Assembly (NCBI GenBank): GCA_002712765.1
Contig: PAUP01000046.1
Coordinates: 1 to 64,000 of the forward strand
Source: Cytophagaceae bacterium
GTDB taxonomy: Bacteria > Bacteroidota > Bacteroidia > Flavobacteriales > Flavobacteriaceae
Length of the DNA stretch: 64,000 nucleotides
Direction of reading: 5' to 3'
The notes beneath the pieces were generated by a model. That model saw nothing but the letters and a program-made list of their open reading frames with translations. It had not been told where the DNA came from and did not search any database. This document shows positions 9,438-18,514 of the stretch, piece by piece (positions within the stretch are counted from its first letter, which is position 1; each line of letters opens with the position of its first letter). The position numbers were made by a program, and so were the translations under genes.

Positions 9438-9998
9438 TCAACCTCGCCGCAAACGTTTTACTAGCTTCCAAATAAAGAGCAAAACCAAAACCACTAGCAA
9501 AAATGCCAATAAAGGTGAAAAAATACTTGCCGTAGCGACGGTAACCGCAGCACCCGTTTCGGTTGCGGCAATAACAGGATTGGCCAAACCTCCTGTTGTT
9601 GCAGTAGCAGTGAGGCGTGTAGCCCCTGCTGTGCCAGATATAGCTGCGGCAGTTCCACCTCCGGCGATAATGGCTAGAGCCCAAGTAAATACCGGGTTCA
9701 TATCTCCCATAGTCGCCACCATTATAAGGGTACCAGCAATGGCTGCTAAGGGAATAGAGGCTGTATCCAGCAAATTATCAAACCAAGGAATAAAATAGGC
9801 AAATACCTCAAAAACAACTGCAGCCCCCAACAAGACAATAGCAGTCAAACTTCCCATCCACATCCAATCATCACTAACGCTAAACCATCCAAAGTGCGCA
9901 GACAGACTAAGTACAAACAAAGGGATAAACACCCTAAATCCTGCGGCAGCTGCAAGACTAAAGCCCAAGACAATACTAATGATGAGTTCGGAGGTCAT
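9438..9998 (-). CDS. DUF4126 family integral membrane protein
   Basis: 186 residues with about five hydrophobic segments (roughly 5-30, 45-70, 80-100, 103-130 and 155-178) and a basic C-terminus KLVKRLRRG, so the tail is probably cytoplasmic. The start GFSLAAAAGFRVFIPLFVLS and the ATTGGLANPVIAATETG segment are characteristic of DUF4126. The function is unknown. It is separated by 41 bp from kdsB and may be the first gene of that leftward group. Confidence 0.8.
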   Translation of the reverse strand: MTSELIISIVLGFSLAAAAGFRVFIPLFVLSLSAHFGWFSVSDDWMWMGSLTAIVLLGAAVVFEVFAYFIPWFDNLLDTASIPLAAIAGTLIMVATMGDMNPVFTWALAIIAGGGTAAAISGTAGATRLTATATTGGLANPVIAATETGAAVTVATASIFSPLLAFLLVVLVLLFIWKLVKRLRRG

Positions 9999-10021
9999 AG
10001 ATAAGCCATTCTAAGATTTGA

Positions 10022-11455
10022 TTAGGATGCTACAAACATGTCATTTTTAAATCCTATTAAATATAATTTATTTTTTGCTCTTGTTACAGCGGTGTACAGC
10101 CATCTAATATAATCTTTGTTCATCCCCTCTGGCAGATAGGGCTGTTCGATAAATACAGTATCCCATTGTCCTCCTTGTGATTTATGACAAGTGATAGCAT
10201 AGGAAAACTTGACTTGTAGGGCATTAAAAAATTTGTTTTCCTTGATCTTTAAAAATCGTTTGTAATTCACCTTTTCGTCTGCGTAATCTTGTTGGACTTC
10301 TTTGTACAATCTATCGCCGTCTTCATAAGATAGTGAAGGTGTTTCCATGCTAAGCACATCTAGCATTACAACGGTTTCAAAAGGTTTCATATTTGGATAG
10401 TCTACCATTTGCACTTTGACCTCGGCAAATCGAAACCCGTACAATTCTTTGATGGCAAAAATCTCGAGTATGCGTATGATATCACCATTGGCGATAAATC
10501 CAGCATCGCTTTTGGCATCTAACCAGAAATAATTGTTTTTGACCACCATCAAGTGATCTCCTGCCGAAATTTCTTCTTCCTGAAAAAGGATTCGTTGTCT
10601 AATTTGTTGATTGTAAAGATTAGCTCGTTTATTAGATCTTACGATAATGGCAGTCTCCTCTTTTCCTACTGTTTCATAGCTGTCATTAATGGCGTCCATA
10701 ATCTCGTGACCATCTACTAGGCGTATAATATCTGAAAAACCCTCAAGTTCAAATTTAAAGTCTTGATACAGCCCATCCGATAAATATTCTCGTAAACTTG
10801 TCGCATTAGAAAGTATCCCACTACCGGCAGCCTGACGCATAACTTCATCTAAAAGCATTTTATCCACCTCCTTGTTATATTGTAAGGAGAGCAAGCGGCT
10901 ATCCAAAGCTGGGGATACATCGAGTTTGACCGGCGGTAATTGTGCCTGATCTCCTATGAGCAATAATTTACATTGATGTCCAGCATATACATATTGCATC
11001 AAATCATCCAGTAAAGAACCGTTTTCAAACAATTTTGAATCACTCACGCGATCTGAAATCATCGATGCTTCATCTACGATAAAAAGACATCGCCGATGTT
11101 TATTGGGCTGTAGGGTAAATGAAACGCCTCCACCTCGTTGTTTTTTTGGGAAGTAAATTTTTCGATGAATGGTAAAAGCTTCTCGATTACTATAATTACT
11201 GATGACTTTGGCCGCTCTACCAGTAGGCGCCATCAACACAGATGAGTGCTGGGCCTTCCAGAGATTTTTGACTAAGGTTCCGATGATGGTGGTTTTTCCT
11301 GTTCCTGCAAATCCCTTTAATAAAAAAACCCTATTGTAATCCTTCTCAAACAAAAAATGACTGAGTTGTTGCAGGAGGATATCTTGCTTGCTAGTAGGTA
11401 AATACGGAAAATCTTCCTTTAATGTGCGATAAAAAGTTGGGGCATCTTTGATCAT
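10022..11455 (-). CDS. RecD-like superfamily 1 DNA helicase (AAA_30/UvrD_C_2)
   Basis: 477 residues. Walker A GFAGTGKT is at 48-55, Walker B VDEAS at 127-131, motif III LLIGDQAQLPPV follows near 160, and the C-terminal half carries ITCHKSQGGQWDTVFIEQ (motif V) and WLYTAVTRAKNKL (motif VI). This matches the compact RecD-like ATPases common in Bacteroidota, shorter than RecD2. It is expected to be an ATP-dependent 5'-3' DNA translocase or helicase; the exact cellular role is not established by sequence. It stands alone, divergent from the gene at 11572. Confidence 0.82.
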   Translation of the reverse strand: MIKDAPTFYRTLKEDFPYLPTSKQDILLQQLSHFLFEKDYNRVFLLKGFAGTGKTTIIGTLVKNLWKAQHSSVLMAPTGRAAKVISNYSNREAFTIHRKIYFPKKQRGGGVSFTLQPNKHRRCLFIVDEASMISDRVSDSKLFENGSLLDDLMQYVYAGHQCKLLLIGDQAQLPPVKLDVSPALDSRLLSLQYNKEVDKMLLDEVMRQAAGSGILSNATSLREYLSDGLYQDFKFELEGFSDIIRLVDGHEIMDAINDSYETVGKEETAIIVRSNKRANLYNQQIRQRILFQEEEISAGDHLMVVKNNYFWLDAKSDAGFIANGDIIRILEIFAIKELYGFRFAEVKVQMVDYPNMKPFETVVMLDVLSMETPSLSYEDGDRLYKEVQQDYADEKVNYKRFLKIKENKFFNALQVKFSYAITCHKSQGGQWDTVFIEQPYLPEGMNKDYIRWLYTAVTRAKNKLYLIGFKNDMFVAS

Positions 11456-11528
11456 TAGGGTGCATTAGGGCTGCTAAAGATAGGAAAGGAAAATTGTGCT
11501 CAATCCTTTTACGAATAAAAAAAAATTG

Positions 11529-11536
11529 TAGATTTG
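11529..11536 (+). promoter_or_regulatory. Candidate -7 element for the 11572 operon
   Basis: TAGATTTG fits TAnnTTTG and lies 35 nt before the ATG at 11572. No good -33 TTG stands at 17-23 nt upstream, so this is a weak call. Confidence 0.35.
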
Positions 11537-11571
11537 CGAGTATACGTAACTAACATTTAAAACTTCTGTTA

Positions 11572-12225
11572 ATGAAACTTGTGATACAACTTGTACTTTG
11601 GGTAATTATTGCTGCTTTAGGTTATTTATTATTCAACTCTGTTTACGGAGAAGTTCAATTCAATAAAATTAAAGAGAAGCGTTATATCGCGGCCATCGAA
11701 AATCTTAAAGATATCCGTGTAGCCCAACTGGCGCATAAAACGGTAACAGGAAAGTATGAAGGAGATTTTAATAAGTTGGTACGTTTTATCGACACCGCTC
11801 AGTTTACGCTTACTCAGCGTCGTGACTCTACCATAAGAGATGAAGAGCGATCTGCGCAATTGGGGGTTGATATGAATAAAGATATTGTGATCATCGATAC
11901 ACTAGGGTTTAGATCTGTAAAGGATTCATTATACAAAGGAAGTGATCGCTATAAAACGATGATCAATGTGCCCGTAGAAGGTAACGATGCCAAATTTGAA
12001 ATGAATGCTGGCTTTATCGAAAAGAACAATTTACAGATACCCGTATTTGAAGCGAAAGTATCAAAAGAAGTCTTGCTTTACGATCAGCCAAGAGATTATG
12101 TAATCAAAGAAAAACAAGTAGTATCTGTAGATGCTGTAAACGGAACACACTTAACAGTAGGTTCTATGGTAGATATTAACACCAATGGTAACTGGCCTAA
12201 GAGTTACGGTGCAAATGACGAATAA
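11572..12225 (+). CDS. Membrane-anchored protein of unknown function
   Basis: 217 residues. One N-terminal transmembrane helix (about residues 3-22) is followed by a long soluble part beginning YGEVQFNKIKEKRYIAAIENLKDIRVAQLAHKT, probably helical, then a charged region and a beta-rich end. I recognise it as a conserved Bacteroidota hypothetical without a defined function. It overlaps the following DUF3822 gene by 11 bp, so it begins a small operon ending with rsmD. Confidence 0.75.
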   Translation: MKLVIQLVLWVIIAALGYLLFNSVYGEVQFNKIKEKRYIAAIENLKDIRVAQLAHKTVTGKYEGDFNKLVRFIDTAQFTLTQRRDSTIRDEERSAQLGVDMNKDIVIIDTLGFRSVKDSLYKGSDRYKTMINVPVEGNDAKFEMNAGFIEKNNLQIPVFEAKVSKEVLLYDQPRDYVIKEKQVVSVDAVNGTHLTVGSMVDINTNGNWPKSYGANDE

Positions 12226-13006
12226 ACTAAAACAAACACACACTTTAAAGAAATTGTCCATCCAAGTACGCTTAGATGGACTTTCTTTTTTTACCCAAAA
12301 CCATCAAGACCAGGTGGTTGACTATGCGCAATTTCCTTTTGAAAAGCGTGTAGACCCCAATCAACTTTTAAAACAAATTGAGCACATATTTACAACCCAA
12401 GATGTGCTCACTGCTTCCTATAATGAAGTGGTTGTGCTTTATGTCAATAATCTATTCACCTTGGTCCCTCAGCCACTTTTTGAAGAAGCCAAGCTCACAG
12501 ATTATCTGAAGTTTAATACTAAGATGTTACAAACCGATTTTGTGACTTTTGATCTCATAGACCCCTATGAAATAGTTAATGTATATATCCCCTACGCCAA
12601 TGTCAATAACTATTTCTTTGATCAATTTGGTAGTTTTACCTATCACCATGCCCTGACACCATTACTGCAAAAGGTCATGCAAGAAGCCCAGCTAGAAGGA
12701 CCGGCTTTGGTCTGGATCAACCTACATCCACAAAGTTTTGAAATGGTGGTTTCTGAGCAGAAAAAAGTGCTTTTGGCCAATTGTTTTGATTACTTCACCA
12801 AAGAAGATTTTATCTATTATCTGCTTTTTACATTAGAACAATTAGATGTAAGTCCAGACACGGCAGATTTAAGGTGTTCGGGAACAATCACTACAGAAGA
12901 TGACCTTTACCAACTCCTATACACATACGTTAGAAATGTGACCATCGTACACACTAATAACAGCAAGATTCCCGCAAGTGATTTTTTACTTAGTACGCAA
13001 TTATGA
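12215..13006 (+). CDS. DUF3822 family protein
   Basis: 263 residues, starting MTNKLKQTHTLKKLSIQVRL with ATG at 12215. The open frame extends further upstream, but that would bury it deep inside the previous gene. The content matches DUF3822 as found next to rsmD in Flavobacteriia, with an ASKHA-like (actin-fold) look: SIQVRLDGLSFF near the start, a central VWINLHPQSFEMVV strand pair and a DLRCSGTI segment. No catalytic residues can be assigned. Its stop overlaps the rsmD ATG by 4 bp. Confidence 0.78.
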   Translation: MTNKLKQTHTLKKLSIQVRLDGLSFFTQNHQDQVVDYAQFPFEKRVDPNQLLKQIEHIFTTQDVLTASYNEVVVLYVNNLFTLVPQPLFEEAKLTDYLKFNTKMLQTDFVTFDLIDPYEIVNVYIPYANVNNYFFDQFGSFTYHHALTPLLQKVMQEAQLEGPALVWINLHPQSFEMVVSEQKKVLLANCFDYFTKEDFIYYLLFTLEQLDVSPDTADLRCSGTITTEDDLYQLLYTYVRNVTIVHTNNSKIPASDFLLSTQL

Positions 13007-13569
13007 TTAGAATTATATCAGGAAAATACAAGGGAAGACGCATTAAGGCGCCTAAAAAGTTACCCGTTCGCCCAACCACAGACATGGCCAAAGAAGCCTT
13101 GTTTAACATTCTTAGACATCAATTTCACTTTAGTGGGGTGCGCGCTTTAGACCTTTTTGCCGGTACGGGTAATATTAGCTATGAGTTGGCCTCTAGAGGT
13201 TGTCCTGACATCACAGCGGTAGATGGTAATCATCACTGTATTCGATTTATTCAAGAAACAGCACAATCTTTTGACTTTCCCATCCAAACGGTCAAAAGTG
13301 ATGTATATAGCTTTATGTCTCGCACCCATCACCAGGGTTATGATATTGTGTTTGCAGACCCACCTTATGATTTTGAGCTCGAAGCCTTCGAAAAGATTGC
13401 CACGCTATGTTTTGAGCATCAACTCTTATCAGATCAAGGACTATTGGTTATCGAACACAGCAAACACACCAAGTTGGATCACTTGCCTTATTTTGAAGAT
13501 ACCCGTCACTACGGCGGTAATGCCTTTAGCTTTTTTAGCCCAGACGCTACCGATGATAGTGAAGAGTAG
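13003..13569 (+). CDS. rsmD: 16S rRNA (guanine(966)-N(2))-methyltransferase RsmD
   Basis: A SAM-dependent methyltransferase modifying G966 of 16S rRNA during 30S assembly. It starts MIRIISGKYKGRRIKAP and PVRPTTDMAKEALFNIL, both typical of RsmD. The SAM-binding LDLFAGTGN is at residues 49-57 and the catalytic DPPY motif at 119-122. The 188-residue length is normal. It is translationally coupled to the DUF3822 gene. Confidence 0.95.
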   Translation: MIRIISGKYKGRRIKAPKKLPVRPTTDMAKEALFNILRHQFHFSGVRALDLFAGTGNISYELASRGCPDITAVDGNHHCIRFIQETAQSFDFPIQTVKSDVYSFMSRTHHQGYDIVFADPPYDFELEAFEKIATLCFEHQLLSDQGLLVIEHSKHTKLDHLPYFEDTRHYGGNAFSFFSPDATDDSEE

Positions 13570-13671
13570 CTAAGTGTTGTTTAGGTTTAGGCTTTCGCCA
13601 AAATAAACGACTGAGGTTTTATGACCTATGGAAGTACCTAGCGATAAAGCAAATACGTTTACACAAAATGC

Positions 13672-13709
13672 CATAAAAAAAACACCATATTACAAGCATA
13701 TGGTGTTTG
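13672..13709 (-). terminator. Rho-independent terminator of the RNase P RNA gene
   Basis: On the minus strand the stem AAACACCATAT/ATATGGTGTTT is followed by a run of T (the A-run at 13675-13682 on the plus strand). It lies immediately after the 3' end of rnpB. Confidence 0.8.
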
Positions 13710-13711
13710 TG

Positions 13712-14012
13712 AATAACAAATCTATAAGCCGGATTCTGTATTCTACCTAGAGAATTCTTATCATTTATCTGGATGATTTATTGCTAAATCATTCTAGCTG
13801 CCTACCCTCCCACAACGCACGGGTCGCACTTAACTGTGGGTATACTTGACATTGCACCGCATAGAGTTTACCTGGTTTCACTACAGCATGATCTGTACAT
13901 TCTTTCTGTTGCACTGGTCCTCATCTTTCGATGGACGGGGGTTACCCGCTATACTACCCTTTGGTGTCCGGACTTTCCTCCATTTGTAAACAAACAGCGA
14001 TAAGACGATTTG
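13712..14012 (-). ncRNA. rnpB: RNase P RNA, bacterial class A
   Basis: The catalytic RNA that matures tRNA 5' ends. On the minus strand the 5' region has GGAGGAAAGTCCGGACACC (13967-13985), the conserved P4/CR-I block. The 3' region reads ACAGAATCCGGCTTATAG (13724-13741), the conserved CR-V end. The terminal P1 helix can be closed by CAAATC (14007-14012) and GATTTG (13717-13722). The roughly 300-nt size suits Bacteroidota. It is convergent with rsmD and fills most of the gap 13570-14082. Confidence 0.95.
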
Positions 14013-14017
14013 TATGG

Positions 14018-14051
14018 CAAAGATAGGGATTAGCGTCCAGCTAGGCATCAA
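14018..14051 (-). promoter_or_regulatory. Promoter of the RNase P RNA gene
   Basis: Read on the minus strand, TTG (14049-14051) lies 23 nt before TATCTTTG (14018-14025), a full match to the Bacteroidota TTG/TAnnTTTG promoter. The expected start of transcription is within a few nt of the P1 helix. Confidence 0.7.
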
Positions 14052-14082
14052 AAAAAACCTAGTCCAAAGGCAACTTTGTATA

Positions 14083-14460
14083 TTATGTAAGGTTTTCGTA
14101 GAAGGTTAAGCCATTGCGATCAGGATCAAAAAAGCCAAACTCTCTCGTCCCCCAAGTAGTCACTCTCAAATCTGTATTTTGATGGTAAACACCTGCATTG
14201 GCATAGGTTTCAAACAGACGCTCTATCTGGGTGGTGACAAATCGCAAAGAAGAGGCTGTCATATCTTCCCACTCTTGCTCGGAGTGCCATTGTAAGTGCA
14301 CCTCTACTCCATCGCGACGCACACCTGCATACTTAGGATCTTTAGGATCATCGGCAAAGGCGAGAGTAAACCCTAATGAATGTACATAAAACCCTATGGA
14401 GGTCACTACATCTCTTACGGGCAATACGGGATGCACTTCTTGTAGATGGGGTGTAATCAT
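14083..14460 (-). CDS. Glyoxalase/bleomycin-resistance (VOC) family protein
   Basis: 125 residues forming two beta-alpha-beta-beta-beta modules, the vicinal-oxygen-chelate fold. The first carries VHPVLPVRDVVTSIGFYVHSLGF and VEVHLQWHSEQE; the second ends FGFFDPDRNGLTFYENL, with E121 as the usual last metal ligand. The size and ends fit bleomycin-resistance-like binding proteins or small VOC enzymes. The substrate is unknown. Its start overlaps the nitronate monooxygenase-like stop by 4 bp, so the two are co-expressed. Confidence 0.8.
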   Translation of the reverse strand: MITPHLQEVHPVLPVRDVVTSIGFYVHSLGFTLAFADDPKDPKYAGVRRDGVEVHLQWHSEQEWEDMTASSLRFVTTQIERLFETYANAGVYHQNTDLRVTTWGTREFGFFDPDRNGLTFYENLT

Positions 14461-15407
14461 AAAAAATCGGGTTGTTGTGAAAGTAGCTCTTTGGCCGCGC
14501 TGTATTCTTTAATGAGATTATCGACAATAGTTGCCGCTGGCAAAATGGTATCTATCAAACCACTTATCTGTCCTATTTCAAGTTCTCCCTCATCAAGATC
14601 TCCCTCAAACATGCCTTTTTTAGCTCGGGCACGACCTAGGAGTTCTTTTAATTCTTCAGGGGTAGTCCCTTTGGCATATAATTGAGCGACGTCTTGGTAA
14701 AATTTATTTTTGAGTAATCGTACTGGAGCGAGTTCTTTTAAGGTGAGTGTGGTATCTCCTTCTTTGGCGGCTACGATCATCTTTTTAAAAGCATGATGCG
14801 CACTAGACTCTTCACTAGCTGCAAAACGGCTCCCCAATTGAACCCCATCGGCGCCTAAGACCATCGCTGCTAGCATACCCGCTCCCGTGGCAATACCTCC
14901 AGCTGCTATGAGTGGCACCTTTAGATGTTCTTTGACCATAGGCAACAAGGTAAAAGTGGTTGTTTCTTCTCGTCCATTGTGACCTCCGGCCTCAAAACCT
15001 TCGGCAACTACAGCATCCACACCTGCATCCTGCGCTTTAATCGCAAACTTCACACTACTTACCACATGAACCACTTTGATATGATGGGCTTGTAAATGAG
15101 CGGCCCAAAGTTTAGGATTCCCTGCACTGGTAAACACTATGGGCACCTTTTGGTCTACTATGGTTTTCATGTGCTCTTCTATATTGGGATACAACATAGG
15201 CACATTAACACCAAAAGGCTTATTGGTCGCTTTTTTACATTTCTGCACGTGCTCAAGTAGTACCTCTGGATACATAGAAGCCGCACCAATTAGACCAAGC
15301 CCACCAGCATTACTCACTGCACTGGCCAGCCTCCAACCACTGTTCCATATCATTCCTCCTTGTATAATGGGATATTTGATCCCAAAGAGGTCGGTAATTT
15401 TATTCAC
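14457..15407 (-). CDS. Nitronate monooxygenase (2-nitropropane dioxygenase) family flavoprotein
   Basis: A TIM-barrel FMN enzyme of 316 residues. FGIKYPIIQGGMIWNSG at the N-terminus, VVAEGFEAGGHNGREETTTF in the middle and AAGGIATGAGMLAAMVLGADGVQLGSRF are the FMN- and phosphate-binding blocks of the family. Family members oxidise alkyl nitronates; some homologues are enoyl-ACP reductases of the FabK type, so the true substrate is open. It overlaps the protease gene start region by one base and the VOC gene by four. Confidence 0.85.
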   Translation of the reverse strand: MNKITDLFGIKYPIIQGGMIWNSGWRLASAVSNAGGLGLIGAASMYPEVLLEHVQKCKKATNKPFGVNVPMLYPNIEEHMKTIVDQKVPIVFTSAGNPKLWAAHLQAHHIKVVHVVSSVKFAIKAQDAGVDAVVAEGFEAGGHNGREETTTFTLLPMVKEHLKVPLIAAGGIATGAGMLAAMVLGADGVQLGSRFAASEESSAHHAFKKMIVAAKEGDTTLTLKELAPVRLLKNKFYQDVAQLYAKGTTPEELKELLGRARAKKGMFEGDLDEGELEIGQISGLIDTILPAATIVDNLIKEYSAAKELLSQQPDFL

Positions 15408-17005
15408 TATGATTTTATAATTTTTAAAGATTGATTTTGAGAAGGTGTCACTAATCGCGAGATATACACCCCACTAGCCAAATGACTAATATCGATCAAC
15501 TCTAGGTCCGAAGTGATGTGTTGTTGCAAAACTTGTTTCCCTACCATATCGTATAGCAACAGCGTGGCTTTGGCTACATTTTGAGGTAAGCGCACTTGAA
15601 ATTGCTGTTGTACAGGATTGGGATAGACGTCATATGCTTTCGCGAAAGCGGGATCTTCAACACTTAATAAGGTCTCTAGCAATTGACCAAAATCAGGAAT
15701 ACCATACCCTAATTGAGGCGTAGGATTGTCGTAAGTACTACTCACCGCTCTGATTAATTGCATCATCTCTGCATTGGTTTTTTGAGGAAATGATTGCCAG
15801 ATACTCGCTATAGCCCCTGCCATAATGGGCGAACTAAAACTCGTTCCGTTACTTGTGGTGACCGCGCCAGAAGCGTTAATCACAGTAGCAGACTGACCTT
15901 TGGCCATCACATCAGGTTTGACCCGACCATCACTTGAAGGGCCTATACTACTAAAACTGACATAATCGCCATTACTATCGACAGCGCCTACGGTAAAAGC
16001 CCCAACGGCATCTGCAGGTGCTGTGATCATATCGGCACCATCATTACCTGCACTAGTGACTACCATCATTCCTTTTTCAAATGCGAGGGTAGCTCCTCTA
16101 GAAATAAATGCGGTCTGACCATCCATATCTTGATAAGTATAACTGTAATTGGGATTGTCAAAAGTACGATAGCCCAAGGAGGTATTGATAATGTCTACCC
16201 CCAAACTATCGGCACGCTCTGCGGCTTCTACCCACAGGGCTTCTTCTAGGGGTGTTTCGCTATTGGTATCTTCTGTTCTAAAACAATAAATAAAGGCATC
16301 AGGGCCTGTTCCTACAAACTGATCTTGTACAAAGCCAGCGATATTACTCACCACTCTCGTCCCGTGATCGCTACCCGTAAAGGCAAACTCATCATCAGAT
16401 CGATCTACAAAATCATAACCATCGAGTAAGCGGCCATTGTCTCTAATACGCGCAAAACCCGCCTGGGTATTTACCCCAGAAAATCCAGAATCTAACACCG
16501 CTACAATCATACCATTACCGGTATAATCCTGTTGGTGTACTTCATCTATTGACAGCATGGTCACTTGATTTTCGGTATCCCCGTAAACAAAGTCTATACG
16601 CTGTTGCGGTGCCATTTTTTGAGATGGGGTGACAGCCATAGAACGGTTGAGTGAACGATCGGCGTATTGAATATCACTGACAAAATCCAAATCCCATAAA
16701 TCATTGATATCTTCTTCTCCTCCTCTGACATAGACACAATTAAACCATTTCGACTTGGCATATACCGTGATATCAGGTTGATCTTTGATCTCGTCAATAT
16801 AGGCCTGAGTAACCGGCACATCGCGCTCGTCAATAGGTGTAGCGTGCATTCCCTTGCGGTCTATAGCTTCTTGGGTTAAAATACTAATAGGGTTGTCAAT
16901 ACTTTGCTGGACATTTTCCTTATCGGTAAAATAAACCCAAGCATCTTGTTGCGCACATAGTGTCACAGGAAGTAATAGCAGTATAAATAGGACTCTTCTC
17001 ATCAT
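15407..17005 (-). CDS. Secreted subtilisin-like serine protease with T9SS sorting tail
   Basis: An S8 family protease of 532 residues. A signal peptide covers residues 1-19 (ends VTLCAQ), a propeptide-like region follows, and the catalytic triad is D172 (AVLDSGFSG), H214 (GSDHGTRV) and S389 (NGTSFSSP), with oxyanion N321 in SAGND. After residue 455 a type A T9SS C-terminal domain begins (YDVYPNPVQQQFQVRLP, ending SLKIIKS), so export by the Por system is expected. The linker before it contains AFAKA, encoded by the palindrome at 15636-15649. It shares a base with the nitronate monooxygenase-like gene and may be co-transcribed with it. Confidence 0.93.
   Translation of the reverse strand: MMRRVLFILLLLPVTLCAQQDAWVYFTDKENVQQSIDNPISILTQEAIDRKGMHATPIDERDVPVTQAYIDEIKDQPDITVYAKSKWFNCVYVRGGEEDINDLWDLDFVSDIQYADRSLNRSMAVTPSQKMAPQQRIDFVYGDTENQVTMLSIDEVHQQDYTGNGMIVAVLDSGFSGVNTQAGFARIRDNGRLLDGYDFVDRSDDEFAFTGSDHGTRVVSNIAGFVQDQFVGTGPDAFIYCFRTEDTNSETPLEEALWVEAAERADSLGVDIINTSLGYRTFDNPNYSYTYQDMDGQTAFISRGATLAFEKGMMVVTSAGNDGADMITAPADAVGAFTVGAVDSNGDYVSFSSIGPSSDGRVKPDVMAKGQSATVINASGAVTTSNGTSFSSPIMAGAIASIWQSFPQKTNAEMMQLIRAVSSTYDNPTPQLGYGIPDFGQLLETLLSVEDPAFAKAYDVYPNPVQQQFQVRLPQNVAKATLLLYDMVGKQVLQQHITSDLELIDISHLASGVYISRLVTPSQNQSLKIIKS
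15636..15649. repeat. Palindrome GCTTTCGCGAAAGC, copy 1
   Basis: Exact copy, read AFAKA in the linker between the S8 catalytic domain and the T9SS tail, a tolerant position. Confidence 0.9.
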
Positions 17006-17073
17006 GTAGTTTTAAGCCAATGAAGTTACAAAAAACCGATCAGAAAAAACAGTCGCTATGGTTGTGGGGAGTC

Positions 17074-18285
17074 TTAAGAAATAACACCAGACCCCAAACA
17101 CTCATCTTGGTCATACCAGGCTACAAACTGCCCCTCTTGTATCGCCGATTGTGGTTGCTCAAAAACGACGTATAAACCCGCGTCAACTCTAAAGAGCTTG
17201 GCTTGATCTAAAGGTTGCCTATATCTGATACGCGCGCTTACTCGCATTGATTCACCTACTGCTAGTTGCAAATCTTCCCGTATCCAATGAATCTCTTCTT
17301 CTTGAACAAAAAGCGCATGACGGTATAATCCTGGATGAGATTTACCTTGACCAGTATAAATGATATTTTCATTAACGTCTGTGTCAATAACAAATAGGGG
17401 TTCTACGGTACCACCAACGTGTAATCCCTTGCGTTGTCCTTTGGTAAAATAATGAGCCCCTTGATGTTTACCTACAACTACACCATCTTCTTGACGATAT
17501 GCTGGCTTTTGCGCCAATAGCGGCAATTCTGAGACTGATATTCCCTCTAATGTTAGTTCTTGATCAATCTTGTCATCTGATGGCACTAAGACAGGAACAG
17601 CACTTTTTGGTATTTCTACAATAAGTCCTTCCTTGGGTTTGAGCTGTTGTTGTAAAAAATCAGGCAATCTTACTTTACCGATAAAGCAAAGACCTTGAGA
17701 ATCTTTTTTACCAGCGGTGACCAGATCTTGAGCTGCTGCGATTTCTCGTACCTCGCTTTTTTGCAAATGCCCAATAGGAAATAGCGTCTTGGCTAATTGT
17801 GCTTGTGAAAGCTGGCACAAAAAATAAGATTGGTCTTTATTCATATCGGCGCCGGCGCGCAATTGATGTATTTCTTGACCTTTTACATGGATGGATGTTT
17901 TTTGACAATAATGTCCTGTAGCTACATAATCGGCACCTAGGGAGAGTGCGATTTTCATAAAGACGTCAAATTTGATCTCTCGATTACACAAGACATCGGG
18001 GTTGGGCGTGCGCCCCATTTCATATTCTCTAAACATATAGTTGACAATACGCTCTTTGTATTGTTCACTCAAATCAACTGTTTGAAAAGGTATGCCAAGT
18101 TTTTCGGCTACCAGCATAGCGTCATTACTATCATCAAGCCAAGGACATTCGTCAGAAATGGTCACCGTATCATCATGCCAATTCTTCATAAATAACCCTA
18201 TAACGTGATAGCCCTGTTCTTTTAACAAATAAGCGGTTACACTGCTATCTACTCCTCCACTAAGACCTACAACTACGGTTTTCAT
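17074..18285 (-). CDS. mnmA: tRNA-specific 2-thiouridylase MnmA
   Basis: Puts the 2-thio group on U34 of tRNA Glu/Gln/Lys using ATP and a persulfide. The PP-loop [10 protein letters not shown] lies at residues 8-17. The catalytic cysteine pair is in [12 protein letters not shown] (about residue 112) and [10 protein letters not shown] (about 205), and [10 protein letters not shown] and RKGLHVGG are MnmA signatures. 403 residues is slightly long but normal for the phylum. The C-terminal beta-barrel ends ECLGSGVIS. It is monocistronic with a 229-bp gap upstream. Confidence 0.95.
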   Translation of the reverse strand: MKTVVVGLSGGVDSSVTAYLLKEQGYHVIGLFMKNWHDDTVTISDECPWLDDSNDAMLVAEKLGIPFQTVDLSEQYKERIVNYMFREYEMGRTPNPDVLCNREIKFDVFMKIALSLGADYVATGHYCQKTSIHVKGQEIHQLRAGADMNKDQSYFLCQLSQAQLAKTLFPIGHLQKSEVREIAAAQDLVTAGKKDSQGLCFIGKVRLPDFLQQQLKPKEGLIVEIPKSAVPVLVPSDDKIDQELTLEGISVSELPLLAQKPAYRQEDGVVVGKHQGAHYFTKGQRKGLHVGGTVEPLFVIDTDVNENIIYTGQGKSHPGLYRHALFVQEEEIHWIREDLQLAVGESMRVSARIRYRQPLDQAKLFRVDAGLYVVFEQPQSAIQEGQFVAWYDQDECLGSGVIS

Positions 18286-18342
18286 TATTCTATATGCTTT
18301 ATCGCTTTGCTGCGCTCTAGGTAAATCAACTCCTTACCTCAA

Positions 18343-18391
18343 TACATTGCCTTAGCCTCGCTAGGGTGGTCAATATCGCAAGGACAATGTA
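18343..18391. repeat. Inverted repeat in the gap upstream of mnmA
   Basis: TACATTGCCTT (18343-18353) can pair with AAGGACAATGTA (18380-18391) with one bulged base. The gap 18286-18514 also holds a palindrome remnant and no visible gene. Confidence 0.45.
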
Positions 18392-18416
18392 TAGCTGCGA
18401 TCTTCCTACAATAATG

Positions 18417-18430
18417 TATTTCGCGAAAGC
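18417..18430. repeat. Degenerate palindrome TATTTCGCGAAAGC
   Basis: Twelve of fourteen bases match GCTTTCGCGAAAGC. It is intergenic, between mnmA and the MORN-repeat gene. Confidence 0.55.
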
Positions 18431-18514
18431 AGCTCTATTACCTAAATTAAAAAGTGCAAAATTACGGAATTTAATTAGTCAGACCATAGCAAGCTAGATC
18501 CCAAAACCAAAGGA

